This document shows, piece after piece, positions 56,141 through 64,000 of a stretch of DNA of 64,000 nt (positions within the stretch are counted from its first letter, which is position 1; every line of letters starts with the position of its first letter). Origin of the DNA: Chara braunii (lineage: Eukaryota; Streptophyta; Charophyceae; Charales; Characeae); the NCBI GenBank assembly GCA_003427395.1, contig BFEA01000066.1, forward strand, positions 3,467,907-3,531,906, in the 5' to 3' direction. Made by a program: the position numbers and the translations under genes. Below the pieces are notes generated by a model. That model had not been told where the DNA came from, did not search any database, and saw only the letters and a list, made by a program, of their open reading frames with translations.

Positions 56141-56845
56141 TCAGGCCGCCCCATCATGGCCAAAGAATGCACATGCCTCCATCCTATGTAGAAAATGAGC
56201 TCCTAGGATGCAATCATGGTCCAAGTTAGGAACCACAAACCCTAGGATCTCGGTTCGCAAAGTCCCAATTCGGATAGGCATATCATCAATGAATCCCTCC
56301 AAAGGCAGGAATCCGGCTATGTTGGAGAGTTGATGATTGGCTTTCCTATCTATTCCAAACCCACATGATCTCATCGTGGCCGATGCCATAAGCACCATCT
56401 CGGCCCGAGAGTCCATCAGAGTTCTAACTTTCATGTCATTAAGGGAGATTTTCAAGTATCCACACGACATGTTACCAAACCTCATCTTAGTATTAGGCGA
56501 AGTTTTTTCCACATGCTTAGGGAAGAGTCTTAGGCTATTGATTTCTACCTTCCACCTCTCAACCATCTTTTTGAGTTTTTCCCTAAACTTTGGCACCAAG
56601 GCTACCGCCTCTTTCCGGGACAGAGTAATTTCGGTTTCCTCAAATAGTTTCTTTACTACTTCATCTATTGAGATACCCTCCTCAGCCTCGGACCTCAAGA
56701 CCACTTTCCTCTTTTTCCCGGCAGCTTTCGTTCCTTTTCCTTCCTTCAATAGGTCCTTGGTCCCATCAATCAGTTGATCTAAGCTCTCTTTGAGCCTTCT
56801 CCCGCTTTTTCTCTTCAACCTCCCTCTGACTGATATGGGACACAT
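56141..56845 (-). pseudogene. Retropepsin-like aspartic protease (E3)
   Basis: Matures the Gag-Pol polyprotein. The flap-and-core order is visible: LKISLNDMKVRTLMDSRAEM (active site), then MPIRIGTLRTEILGFVV and DHDCILGAHFLHRM, the usual LG-x-x-FL end. The catalytic triplet should be D-S/T-G; here it is D-S-R, so the enzyme is probably dead. The N-terminal ~110 residues are charged (LLKEGKGTKAAGKKRKVV, FREKLKKMVERWK). It overlaps the end of gag by 80 bases in another frame, so either a frameshift mutation or programmed frameshifting joined them. Confidence 0.75.
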
Positions 56846-58130
56846 TCAGGTTTTCGCTTTTAGGATTGTCGTCTTGCGCCACTATCTTTGGGGGTAGCAT
56901 ACCATCAAAGGTGATAACATTATCCCTACCCTTCTTTTTTTTATCCTTATTGGCCTTAGCTTTTTCTAAGATTACTGCTCGCATCCCCCCTTTGATTTGG
57001 AAATCTACCTGATTCCAATTGGCATCACAGATGTGCCCATTGACATCTTTCTTGACAATCTCTTTTTCAATCTCTTTCTCCAATGTTGGACATCGGGTTA
57101 GAGTATGGTCTTCCTCGTCACAATAATAACTTCGGAGGGCGCCGTCTCTCCTTTGCCAATCTCGGTTCTTATTATCTTTCTTCCAATCTCGGTCGTGCTT
57201 CTTTTTTTGTCTCTCCTTTCTCCTTTGCCTAACGTCTTCATCATCACTTCTTTCGCTCTCACTCTCACTCTCTTCCTTTTGCTTCTCCTTCTTTTTTTCC
57301 TCTTTTCCTTCTTCGAGCCGAACTAGGGCTTGAGTTGCTGGGGCAGGAAGGGATAACTTCTCGAAGCTACCAAGCTTAACGAGAAGACCAAGAATCTCCT
57401 CGGCCTTCAAGTTTCCTCCCGTAGCTGCCTCAACATTTCCCTCTCTTGCACTCGTGATTGCTTCCATCTGTTCCAAAGACCATTTTCTGTTGGACACGGA
57501 AGGCAATTCACGGACCATCTCAACCACTTCATCCCATTTTAGTTGATAATGGGCAGCGCGACTTACCACACTCTTCCTTTCATCCTCCGCGAAGTTAGTC
57601 AGTAGGACATGACATTTTTGAGCCTCGCCTAGGAAGGGTACTCTTCGCGCAACCCTCTCAAAATCCTCTAGGAATTGATCGAGGGTAGCGTACTTGGAGC
57701 ATCGTACATCCAACAAATTTTGCATAGTTGTTGGGACGTCATACTTGGCATATTCTTCCAGCATCTTTTGTCTCACGTCCGTCCATGTTGTCAGCCCTTG
57801 TGTCGTTTTTGTCACCGACACCGTCATTTGAGGTTCAACATACGCTAATAGAGCTTTCAACTTCTGTTTATCCGACCAACCATGGCTCATACCGAAGACA
57901 TCATAGTCCTCCAGGAACTCCCTAACCTTGGTTCCATCAAAGCAAGGTATGTTCGTTGGAGGTACCTTAGCTCTTGGAAGGTCTAGACAGACATTCATAG
58001 TGTCCATCCCGGTCTTCATGGCCTCTACTCGGTTCAACATCTCTCGAAGAACCGCGGTAGTGGTCACTTCTCCATCCCCAGCGGAGGAACTAGCACGGCT
58101 CTGCCGTGCGTTCGGCCCTTTGACCATCAT
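56766..58130 (-). CDS. Gag polyprotein of E3 (Ty3/Gypsy)
   Basis: Intact 454-codon frame from ATG. The N-terminal half has IPCFDGTKVREFLEDYDVF, GWSDKQKLKALLAYVEP, TWTDVRQKMLEEYAKYD and LDQFLEDFERVARRVPF, the retrotransposon Gag capsid fold. A low-complexity Lys/Glu/Ser region follows. The zinc knuckle reads SYYCDEEDHTLTRCP: the first Cys of CX2CX4HX4C is Ser (AGT for TGT). The end is GGMRAVILEKAKANKDK and VSHISQREVEEKKREK. Packages element RNA and forms the particle in the cytoplasm. Downstream of five module-type ORFs and upstream of pol. Confidence 0.85.
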   Translation of the reverse strand: MMVKGPNARQSRASSSAGDGEVTTTAVLREMLNRVEAMKTGMDTMNVCLDLPRAKVPPTNIPCFDGTKVREFLEDYDVFGMSHGWSDKQKLKALLAYVEPQMTVSVTKTTQGLTTWTDVRQKMLEEYAKYDVPTTMQNLLDVRCSKYATLDQFLEDFERVARRVPFLGEAQKCHVLLTNFAEDERKSVVSRAAHYQLKWDEVVEMVRELPSVSNRKWSLEQMEAITSAREGNVEAATGGNLKAEEILGLLVKLGSFEKLSLPAPATQALVRLEEGKEEKKKEKQKEESESESERSDDEDVRQRRKERQKKKHDRDWKKDNKNRDWQRRDGALRSYYCDEEDHTLTRCPTLEKEIEKEIVKKDVNGHICDANWNQVDFQIKGGMRAVILEKAKANKDKKKKGRDNVITFDGMLPPKIVAQDDNPKSENLNVSHISQREVEEKKREKAQRELRSTD

Positions 58131-58203
58131 ATCTAGCTTACTGGTTAAGCCCCTACTTCTTCCTAAACCTTTTCTCTCTTAGGATTGCGTTTAAAATTGG
58201 TTC

Positions 58204-58575
58204 TCAATTTCTGCCGTCAGTAAAGTTTTCTGGCAGATGGGGCTCGAGAATCTTATCAAACACAATCGGTGTTAGGTCACTAACTACTCTTATCTCTTTC
58301 CTTTCTAATTCTTTCTTTTCTTGGTCAATTATATTACTAATCCATCTTCGAAGAGACTCACGATATGTCCCTTTCTCCCTCAATGAAGGAACGTAGAGCC
58401 GCATATCATATTCTCCAGTGTCGAGGAACTTCACTACAAGGATGTAGGCCTTTCCTGGGGCATGCCTCTCCTCCAGGGATACACAACGCTCTATCTTGTA
58501 GGAAAAAACTCCTCCACTGGTAAAAGGAACTAGGACATCTAGTATCGCCGTAATTGTCAGGTAGTAACCAGACAT
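58204..58575 (-). pseudogene. FPY-type module protein (E3, last before gag)
   Basis: 124 codons from ATG. GVFSYKIERCVSLEER, KAYILVVKFLDTGEYDMRLY, a Lys/Glu helix (IIDQEKKELERKE), PIVFDKILEPHLP and FTDGRN, then TGA exactly where Trp of DGxNW is expected. The frame continues EPILNAILREKRFRKK. One G-to-A change therefore truncates it. It lies 73 bp upstream of gag. Confidence 0.6.
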
Positions 58576-58790
58576 TGCCTAGTCCCTAGCAACTCCCATG
58601 GTCCCTCATTTTCTTCGATTCGTCTAATCCTTTCTAATGCCTACTAAGTCTTCCAACCTACCCCCTTTTCTAGGCACCTCCGTGTAATAACGTCATGCCT
58701 CACTATCTCGAAGGGGTTGTTAGCTTCAGTCACCTTATCTAACCTTCCTTTACAAATGGTCGAGTCGCAATTGACATATAGTTTTCACAT
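58576..58790 (-). pseudogene. Partial module (E3)
   Basis: Only the start of a module is readable: NPFEIVRHDVITRRCLEKG, with stops after it. It resembles the FPYEVVRYE box of E1. E2 has a similar remnant near 41645. Confidence 0.4.
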
Positions 58791-58797
58791 TCCAGTA

Positions 58798-59133
58798 TCA
58801 TTGCCTTGGGCTGCCTCTAGCGCCTCTACTCAGACTCTCCGCAGGACGTTGTCTAGATAAGATGGTCTCGTCTTTCGCATGTAGCATCACTCTCCTGCCA
58901 TCCAAACTCTTGCAATCCTGGAAATGCCTAATCTTAGTCTGACCCATAATTGCTCTAAAAGCAGCTGCTCGCATAAGCTCAAGGTAGTGCTCTACCATGC
59001 CAATCTCGTTGTGCCTACCTAGCCTAGTGTCGCATCCTCTCACAGCCCCGATGACAGTCGCTTGCTGTTCGTGTAGATAGACCTCAAAGCAGAAGCTCTC
59101 TCCATCATCAGGAGTGTAGACATCGATTGACAT
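58798..59133 (-). CDS. Domain X protein (E3)
   Basis: 111 residues from ATG (MSIDVYTPDDGESFCFEVYL), with VIGAVRGCDTRLGRHN, MVEHYLELMRAAAFRAIMGQ and VMLHAKDETILSR. Its start lies 4 bp beyond the stop of the preceding module. It lacks the FPY and DGxNW boxes, so it is a different domain. A decayed relative is in E2 at 41345-41632. Function unknown. Confidence 0.5.
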   Translation of the reverse strand: MSIDVYTPDDGESFCFEVYLHEQQATVIGAVRGCDTRLGRHNEIGMVEHYLELMRAAAFRAIMGQTKIRHFQDCKSLDGRRVMLHAKDETILSRQRPAESLSRGARGSPRQ

Positions 59134-59136
59134 AAC

Positions 59137-59520
59137 TCACCACACTCGATCTCTTAATACCGCATTGAGGATCGGTCCCCAGTCCTTCCCATCGCAGAAG
59201 CTAGCAAGCACAGGAGGGTTTGGGAATCTCTCAAACTCTCTAGGTAGGGCACTCCTCGTCACTCTCTTTCTTTGTTGTTTCAACAACAACCTTTCATCTA
59301 AGATATACTCAGCAAAAACTACCCATCACGCCTCATAGTCAATCCTTCTCCTTGTTCCAGCAGATACGTCATACTCATTTGTATCAAGGAATCAGACTAC
59401 AAGGACGTACAGAGTCACTGAGTCGTGCTCACAAGTCACACACCGCTCAACGACGTATGGGAAAACACCTCCAGGCGTGATCCTGGCCAGTGTCTCTATT
59501 GCTCTAGTTACTGCCGACAT
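59137..59520 (-). pseudogene. FPY module protein (E3, second module)
   Basis: 128 codons from ATG (MSAVTRAIETLARITPGG) with two in-frame TGA codons (VV-stop-FLDTNEYDV and YEA-stop-WVVF). All four boxes are present: VFPYVVERCVTC, TLYVLVV..FLDTNEYDV, RFPNPPVLASF, CDGKDWGPILNAVL. It starts 7 bp after the end of the first module and shares its spacing, which shows tandem duplication of the module. Confidence 0.65.
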
Positions 59521-59527
59521 GGGCTAC

Positions 59528-59926
59528 CTACCAACTCTGTCTTCTCAGTGCTGCATTGATGATTGGTTGCCAGTTCCTACCATCGCAGAATCCTTTGGGC
59601 ACTGGCAGGTTATGAATCTTCTCGTAGACTCTTGGCAACAGACTCCAACTCGCCTCTATCCCTTGCTGTCTCAATTGATCCCTCTCTGCTTCGACACACC
59701 TCACAATAATATCCCAGTTGGTAAAGAATCTCGGGTCCTAATCAACCTCTTCTAGAATGTACGGTCGAATATCATAATCATCAGTGTCAAGGAATCTAGA
59801 GACAAGCACATGCACAGTCGTCGTACTTTTCACACAAGTAACGCATTTGACAAGCATATAAGGGAAGCCACCACCGCATGTGACACGAGTTAGGGATTCT
59901 AGGACATTATACTCTTTAGTCATCAT
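59528..59926 (-). pseudogene. FPY module protein (E3, first module)
   Basis: 133 codons from ATG (MMTKEYNVLESLTRVTCG), one in-frame TAG after ILEEVD. Boxes: GGGFPYMLVKCVTC, VHVLVSRFLDTDDYDIRPYI, NLPVPKGF, CDGRNWQPIINAAL. It is the first ORF after the E3 primer-binding site, like 26056-26469 in E1 and 39905-40297 in E2. Confidence 0.65.
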
Positions 59927-60147
59927 GTGGTTTCTGGCTTATGGACTTGTCAAGCGAAGGGTTCAAAAGACAAATTTCAAACCCTTGCTTGCAGGTCTGA
60001 GTCACTTCAGATAGACTTCTGCAAGAGGTCCCTCCTCTCGGGTCTCCTCTAGCGAAAAAGTCTTTCTGACCTGAGCCAGACCTTGTACGAAATATGCTAG
60101 ACTTTTGCCTTGTCACTGAATATTGTCACTAAGGTCCGCTCCCTGAA
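59927..60147. other. E3 leader between primer-binding site and first module
   Basis: Equivalent to the E1 and E2 leaders. A short minus frame (59916-60116) has no counterpart and is not called. Confidence 0.5.
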
Positions 60148-60181
60148 ACTCAAAATTTTTGAGTCCCCGGCAACGACGTCA
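60148..60181 (-). promoter_or_regulatory. E3 primer-binding site (tRNA-Asp) and leader hairpin
   Basis: Plus-strand CCCCGGCAACGACGTCA (60165-60181) matches 15 of 17 bases of the plant tRNA-Asp 3' end, four bases from the LTR end at 60186. Next to it is the hairpin ACTCAAAA-T-TTTTGAGT (60148-60164). In E1 and E2 the hairpin at this place has different arm bases but the same size. Confidence 0.8.
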
Positions 60182-60741
60182 TTTTTGTCGTGCCCCCACG
60201 ACTTTCATGGCCTAGTTCGATGTCCCTCCCCGGCCGAGTGCAGTGGGTTGGTGGATTGGCAGACTGTCACACAACATTTTTGTAAGTAATAGGGAAATTA
60301 TGCAGAAGTGCATTCACAAACAGCCTTTGTCACGCAATCGAGTAGTCAGGGTTATCCCTCCTACCAGCGGCAACACGGCTTAGAGTGAGGCGTTCGGGTT
60401 TATCGCGTGCACCTGACCCTGTTGTGGAGGACTCATTGTCAGACTCAAGGTCACCGGAGTCCCTATTATCTAGGAGTCCTTCAGGTTGCCTTGAGTTTAA
60501 CTTGTATGATATGAAGAGTAAAATAACATAATATCTCATGCATTATAGAATCATGCATCATAAAGCAAATAACACTATAGAACAGGAAGACAAAAAAACA
60601 GACCCTGCAAAAGCATGACTAGAGACACGAGACTGAAGAGTAGTACGTAGAGAATGCAAGAAGCAACCATAGGAGGAGCTGCAGTCACTGATAAATCCTA
60701 ATAATGTCATAATACATCTCAGTGACTAGAAGATACGAGCC

Positions 60742-61191
60742 TCAATCAATGACGACGAGTGGTACCCCCTCATGAGTGTGCTCGACTGTCTGGGACTCTG
60801 TATTTGGTACATGCTGGTCCTCCTCATCATTGAGAACCTGAGTGGCTATCGACTCTGGGACCACATAGCTGATGTCAAAAAATGCCGTCGGGTCGATCTT
60901 GCTGATATATATCATACATCTCGCCATCTCCTCGTCCTCGACACTCCGGACGTACAACTCCTCGGCAAGGGATATGTTGCCAGTGGCACCAATCAAAATC
61001 TCAATCCATCCCTTGCCGTAGATGTAATCATAAGAAACCTCCAAAAAACGATCTCCATAGAGTGGCTTCCGAAAAGCTTGTATAACGAAGTCTACTCCCA
61101 CCAAATGACTGTAGTCATCCCCAAGATATGGGACTGGTCCCTTTCCCCTAGAAGGGTCAGCTACCTCCTCTGACTTGGGTCCTCCTGATAT
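60742..61191 (-). pseudogene. E3 LTR ORF, downstream part (5' LTR copy)
   Basis: Same as 42650-43099, with FVIQAFRKPLYGDRFLEVSY, IEILIGATGNISLAEEL and SYVVPESIATQVLN. The start ATG of the other copy is ATA here. The upstream TGA (LLEGD-stop-FRHY) is shared. Confidence 0.5.
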
Positions 61192-61415
61192 GTAATGCCT
61201 GAATCAATCACCCTCAAGCAGGTATCGTGCCAAGAGGTAAGCAACCCGTCGTAAGGCTGCCTTCCGCCTGCGTCTCACTTCGGTGACCAATGCCATAAGA
61301 TGCCCTGGATCTGCCCCAACTCAAGCGTGCTCAATCCCTGTGAGTATCCCACTCAAAATAGTCCCCCAAGTCAATGTCACTCACGCAGCAAGGCTCTTGG
61401 TCTGAATCATCTCTC

Positions 61416-61970
61416 TTACCTCCGTAAGCAGGTGGTAATAGGTATCCCGGATTTGGCCACCTTGCTCCTTATCCTCCTGTCTTGACGCCTCTTTTCCCTG
61501 CTGCCACCTCTGCTCGGCGGTTTTGGATTACAGCCATCAAAGTCAAAGAGAGCACCACCTGGTGCAACGGGGACCTGGGGGAACACCACTTGTAGCCAGT
61601 GCTCCCTCCAATAACTCTCCCTGTGGAAAATATAGTCGGCGATCCGGTCATAGGTGGCTCCCTTTATTCCCTGCCCAGCATCTCTCACATGATAAGTGAT
61701 CACCAATGTGTACCTCGATGTGGGGGACTCATTGGCCCTACTGACAAAACTCTAATGTCCAATGTGTTGATAACAGAACTTCTCAACCAGCTTATCCCAT
61801 GTCGGGGCCGTCTCATGTTCAGGAGCCAGCTTGACCAATCTGCAAAGTAAGGTAAAATGCCCCTAGCAAGTGGTTACACCAAACAGTGGTGTCCGAGTGA
61901 CTGAAGAAAATAACCCAACTCAATAGGGTCGGAGAGGGCAGCACCCCAATAGAACCCCCAACCAACCGGT
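61416..61970 (-). pseudogene. E3 LTR ORF, upstream part (5' LTR copy)
   Basis: Same as 43239-43904. RYTLVITYHVRDAGQGIKG runs through YIFHRESYWREHWLQ with Trp where the 3' LTR has TAG, then VFPQVPVAPGG, LFDFDGCNPKPPSRGG. Upstream there is a TAG after CYQHIGH where the other copy has Gln. So each LTR keeps one position the other has lost, and the ancestor was open at both. Confidence 0.5.
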
Positions 61971-61979
61971 GGCAACCAA

Positions 61980-62335
61980 CTCAATAGAGAGGCCTGCCTG
62001 AATGGGTCTGGTTGGACAACAATCAAATCAATATAGGGGCCCGCCTGAATGGGCCCGCCTGAACAACAATCAAACTCGATATAGGGACCCGCCTGAATGG
62101 GCCCGGCTGAACAGCAATCAAACTCAATATAGGGGTCCGGCTGAACAGCAATCAAACTCAATATAGGGGCCCGCCTGAACAACAGTCAACTCGATATAGG
62201 GGCCCGCCTGAATGGGCCCGCCTGAAGGACAACAACTCTATATAGGGGCCCACCTGAATGGGCCCGCCTGAACAACAATCAACTCGATATAGGGGCCCGC
62301 CTGAATGGGCCGGGCTGAACAGCAAACTCATCAGC
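61980..62335. repeat. GGGCCC tandem array (E3 5' LTR)
   Basis: Counterpart of 43905-44265 with about seven units of ~48 bp; unit order has diverged by gain and loss of units. Confidence 0.8.
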
Positions 62336-62719
62336 TTAGCAACTCAACATAGCAACATCATATGATTATCTCCGCAACGAGTGGACTAGAATAAAAGAAC
62401 TGGACTGCCAGTATCGTCGTTGTCGAGGACTGGTCAACAAAATGTCATCTACGCAGGGACCAGTTGCAAAATACTGTATACACGAACTAGACTGCGCAGA
62501 TACCGTATGTGCAGGAAAAATACCGTCTGCACAGGAACTGAGATAAATATTGTCCATATAGAGCCTAACCGGCGATAAATCAAATCAGCGGGAGTTGGGG
62601 GTAGTCATACCATCAGAGACATCCAGTCATGTCCTCAAGACTAATCACACTAGCAGGGCATGCGTCCGCAACCATCATACCGCCAGGACGGGCATTCTAG
62701 AATCATCAGAACTTCAGAG

Positions 62720-63600
62720 CACACACTCACATAGCCTACCTGAGCCTGCGCGCACTCATGTAATGATACCGAGCGTGGGCACGCACTCAAATGGCAACAC
62801 TAAGTTTGGACGCGCATGGGCGCGCACTCAAATAACAGTTCCAAGCTTGGGCGCGCATGGGCGCGCAATCAAATATTAAGTTCGAGCCTGGGTACACATG
62901 GGCGCACACTCAAATGGCAATGCCAAGCATAGGTGCACATGGGCGCATACTCAAATAGCAGTACTGACCATGGGTGCACATGAGCGCATACTCAAAAGGC
63001 ACTGCTGAGCTTGGGCGCGCATGGGCGCGCACTCTAATAGCAGTCCCAGACTTGGGCGCGCACTTAAATAACAATATCTAGCTTGGGCGCGCATGGGCGC
63101 GCATACAAAATAGCAATACCAAGCTCAGGCGCGCATGGGCGCACACTCTCACAACAATGCCAAGCCTGGGCACGCATGGACGCGCATTCTAACTGCAATG
63201 CCAAGCTTGGGCGAGCATGGGCGCGCACTTAAATAACACTATCAAGCTTGGGCTTGCATGGGCTCGCACTCAAATAGCAATACTTAGCACGGATGCGCAT
63301 GGGCGCGCACTCAAATAATAGTACTGAGACCGGGCGTGCACTCAAACAGCCAAACTGAAACTGGGGGCGCACTCAAACAGCCAAACTGAGACTGGGCGCG
63401 CACTCAAACAGCCAAACTGAGACTGGGCGCGCACTCAAACAGCCAAACTTAGACTGGGCGCGCACTCAAATAGTAATACTGAGATCGGGCACGCACTCGG
63501 AAAACTTGTTCGGGCCTGGGCGCGCACTCAGACAACTTGCACGAGCCTGGGCGCGTACTCATACATCTTGCCCGAGCCTGGACGCGCACTCAGACAAACT
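62720..63600. repeat. GGGCGCGC tandem array (E3 5' LTR)
   Basis: Counterpart of 44640-45600. It has fewer long units and more copies of the short unit GCACTCAAACAGCCAAACTG. Confidence 0.85.
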
Positions 63601-63714
63601 CGCCCGGGCGGGAATTCACACTGGTGTATGGTCCCGAATTGGTAAAGACCTTCGATGGGACAACCCTCAATGGGGTGCACGTTGGCTCTCAGAATGGACA
63701 ACAAGGTTCATAGG

Positions 63715-64000
63715 TTGAGTGCGCACTGGCGCGCTGGCTCAAAATCATCAGGGCAGAGTACACAGATTGAGTGCGCATGGGCGCACTGACTCAAGCTTGT
63801 CAAAGCAGAGCTTACAGATTGAATGCGCACTGTCGCATTGGCTCAAGTTCATAAAGGCAGATTTACAAATTGAGTGCACACTGTCACACTAACTTAAGTT
63901 CATTAAAGCCGAGTTTACAAATGGAGTGCGCATTGTCGCACAAACTCCCTTTCATCAAGGTCGAATCTTGCAAATCAAGTGCGCAGCGTCGCACTTAAGT
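63715..64000. repeat. AGTGCG-N6-CGCACT hairpin array (E3 5' LTR, cut)
   Basis: The first units of the array seen at 45720-46960. The unoccupied MITE site CTTGCAAATCAAGTGCGCAG is at about 63967. Confidence 0.8.

Larger units (their letters stand above)
60186..64000 (-). mobile_element. E3 5' LTR, cut by the window end
   Basis: Starts TGTCGTGCCCCCACG next to the primer-binding site and runs parallel to 42118-45990 and beyond, with the same ORFs and arrays in the same order. It lacks the MITE. The promoter end lies outside the window. That E3 is one element with these two LTRs is inferred from orientation and order; the LTRs differ by several percent, so it is old. Confidence 0.7.

Noticed and set aside
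42118-61970. Stop codon reassignment to explain frequent in-frame stops
   Set aside because: All three stops occur, gag is intact with a normal stop, and the stops look like single transitions from Trp, Gln or Arg codons.

Overview
The window is nuclear DNA of a eukaryote, made almost entirely of old, very long repeats and LTR retrotransposons. I see no intact host gene. Two sequence clues point to the green-plant (streptophyte) lineage. A full-length U6 snRNA copy has the plant-like 5' end GTCCTTCGGG. The retrotransposons carry primer-binding sites matching the 3' end of plant-type tRNA-Asp (CCCCGGCAACG...). A charophyte alga or an early land plant is possible, but that is inference. All reading was done by eye; alignments and identities are approximate.

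Layout. 1-7190 (copy A) and about 12130-19700 (copy B) are two diverged copies of one ~7 kb repeat. A third copy (C, 7250-9390) lies in the opposite orientation, and a fragment sits at 41775-42117. These repeats code for nothing I can find but are packed with arrays of small hairpins. In the best array the loop is conserved and the stems covary between A and B. Copy B contains a U6 snRNA pseudogene with a 9-bp target-site duplication. A hAT-like element (11056-11885) lies between C and B.

19947-42117 holds two related LTR elements in head-to-head orientation. E1 (minus) has its promoter at ~32.34 kb, a giant LTR down to 26806, a tRNA-Asp primer-binding site, two module ORFs, a 3.7 kb array of 81-bp repeats, then a gag-like pseudogene with a damaged zinc knuckle. 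E2 (plus) has its promoter at 33062, an LTR ending at 39559, a primer-binding site and four decayed ORFs, and is cut off at 41.77 kb.

42118-64000 holds a third element, E3 (minus): a 3' LTR from 42118 to beyond 48.4 kb, a broken Ty3/Gypsy gag-pol (52565-58130), five module-type ORFs upstream of gag (58.2-59.9 kb), a primer-binding site at 60165 and a 5' LTR from 60186 running out of the window.

The most interesting content is a family of ~130-residue modules I do not recognise. It is marked by an FPY box, a YD(I/V/M)RxYV box, a P-x-x-P box and a DGxNW box. Modules sit in tandem between the primer-binding site and gag, and related ORFs lie inside the LTRs. The TATA box to LTR-end distance is 5.5-6.5 kb in all three elements, so the LTRs themselves are long, ORF-bearing and rich in hairpin arrays.
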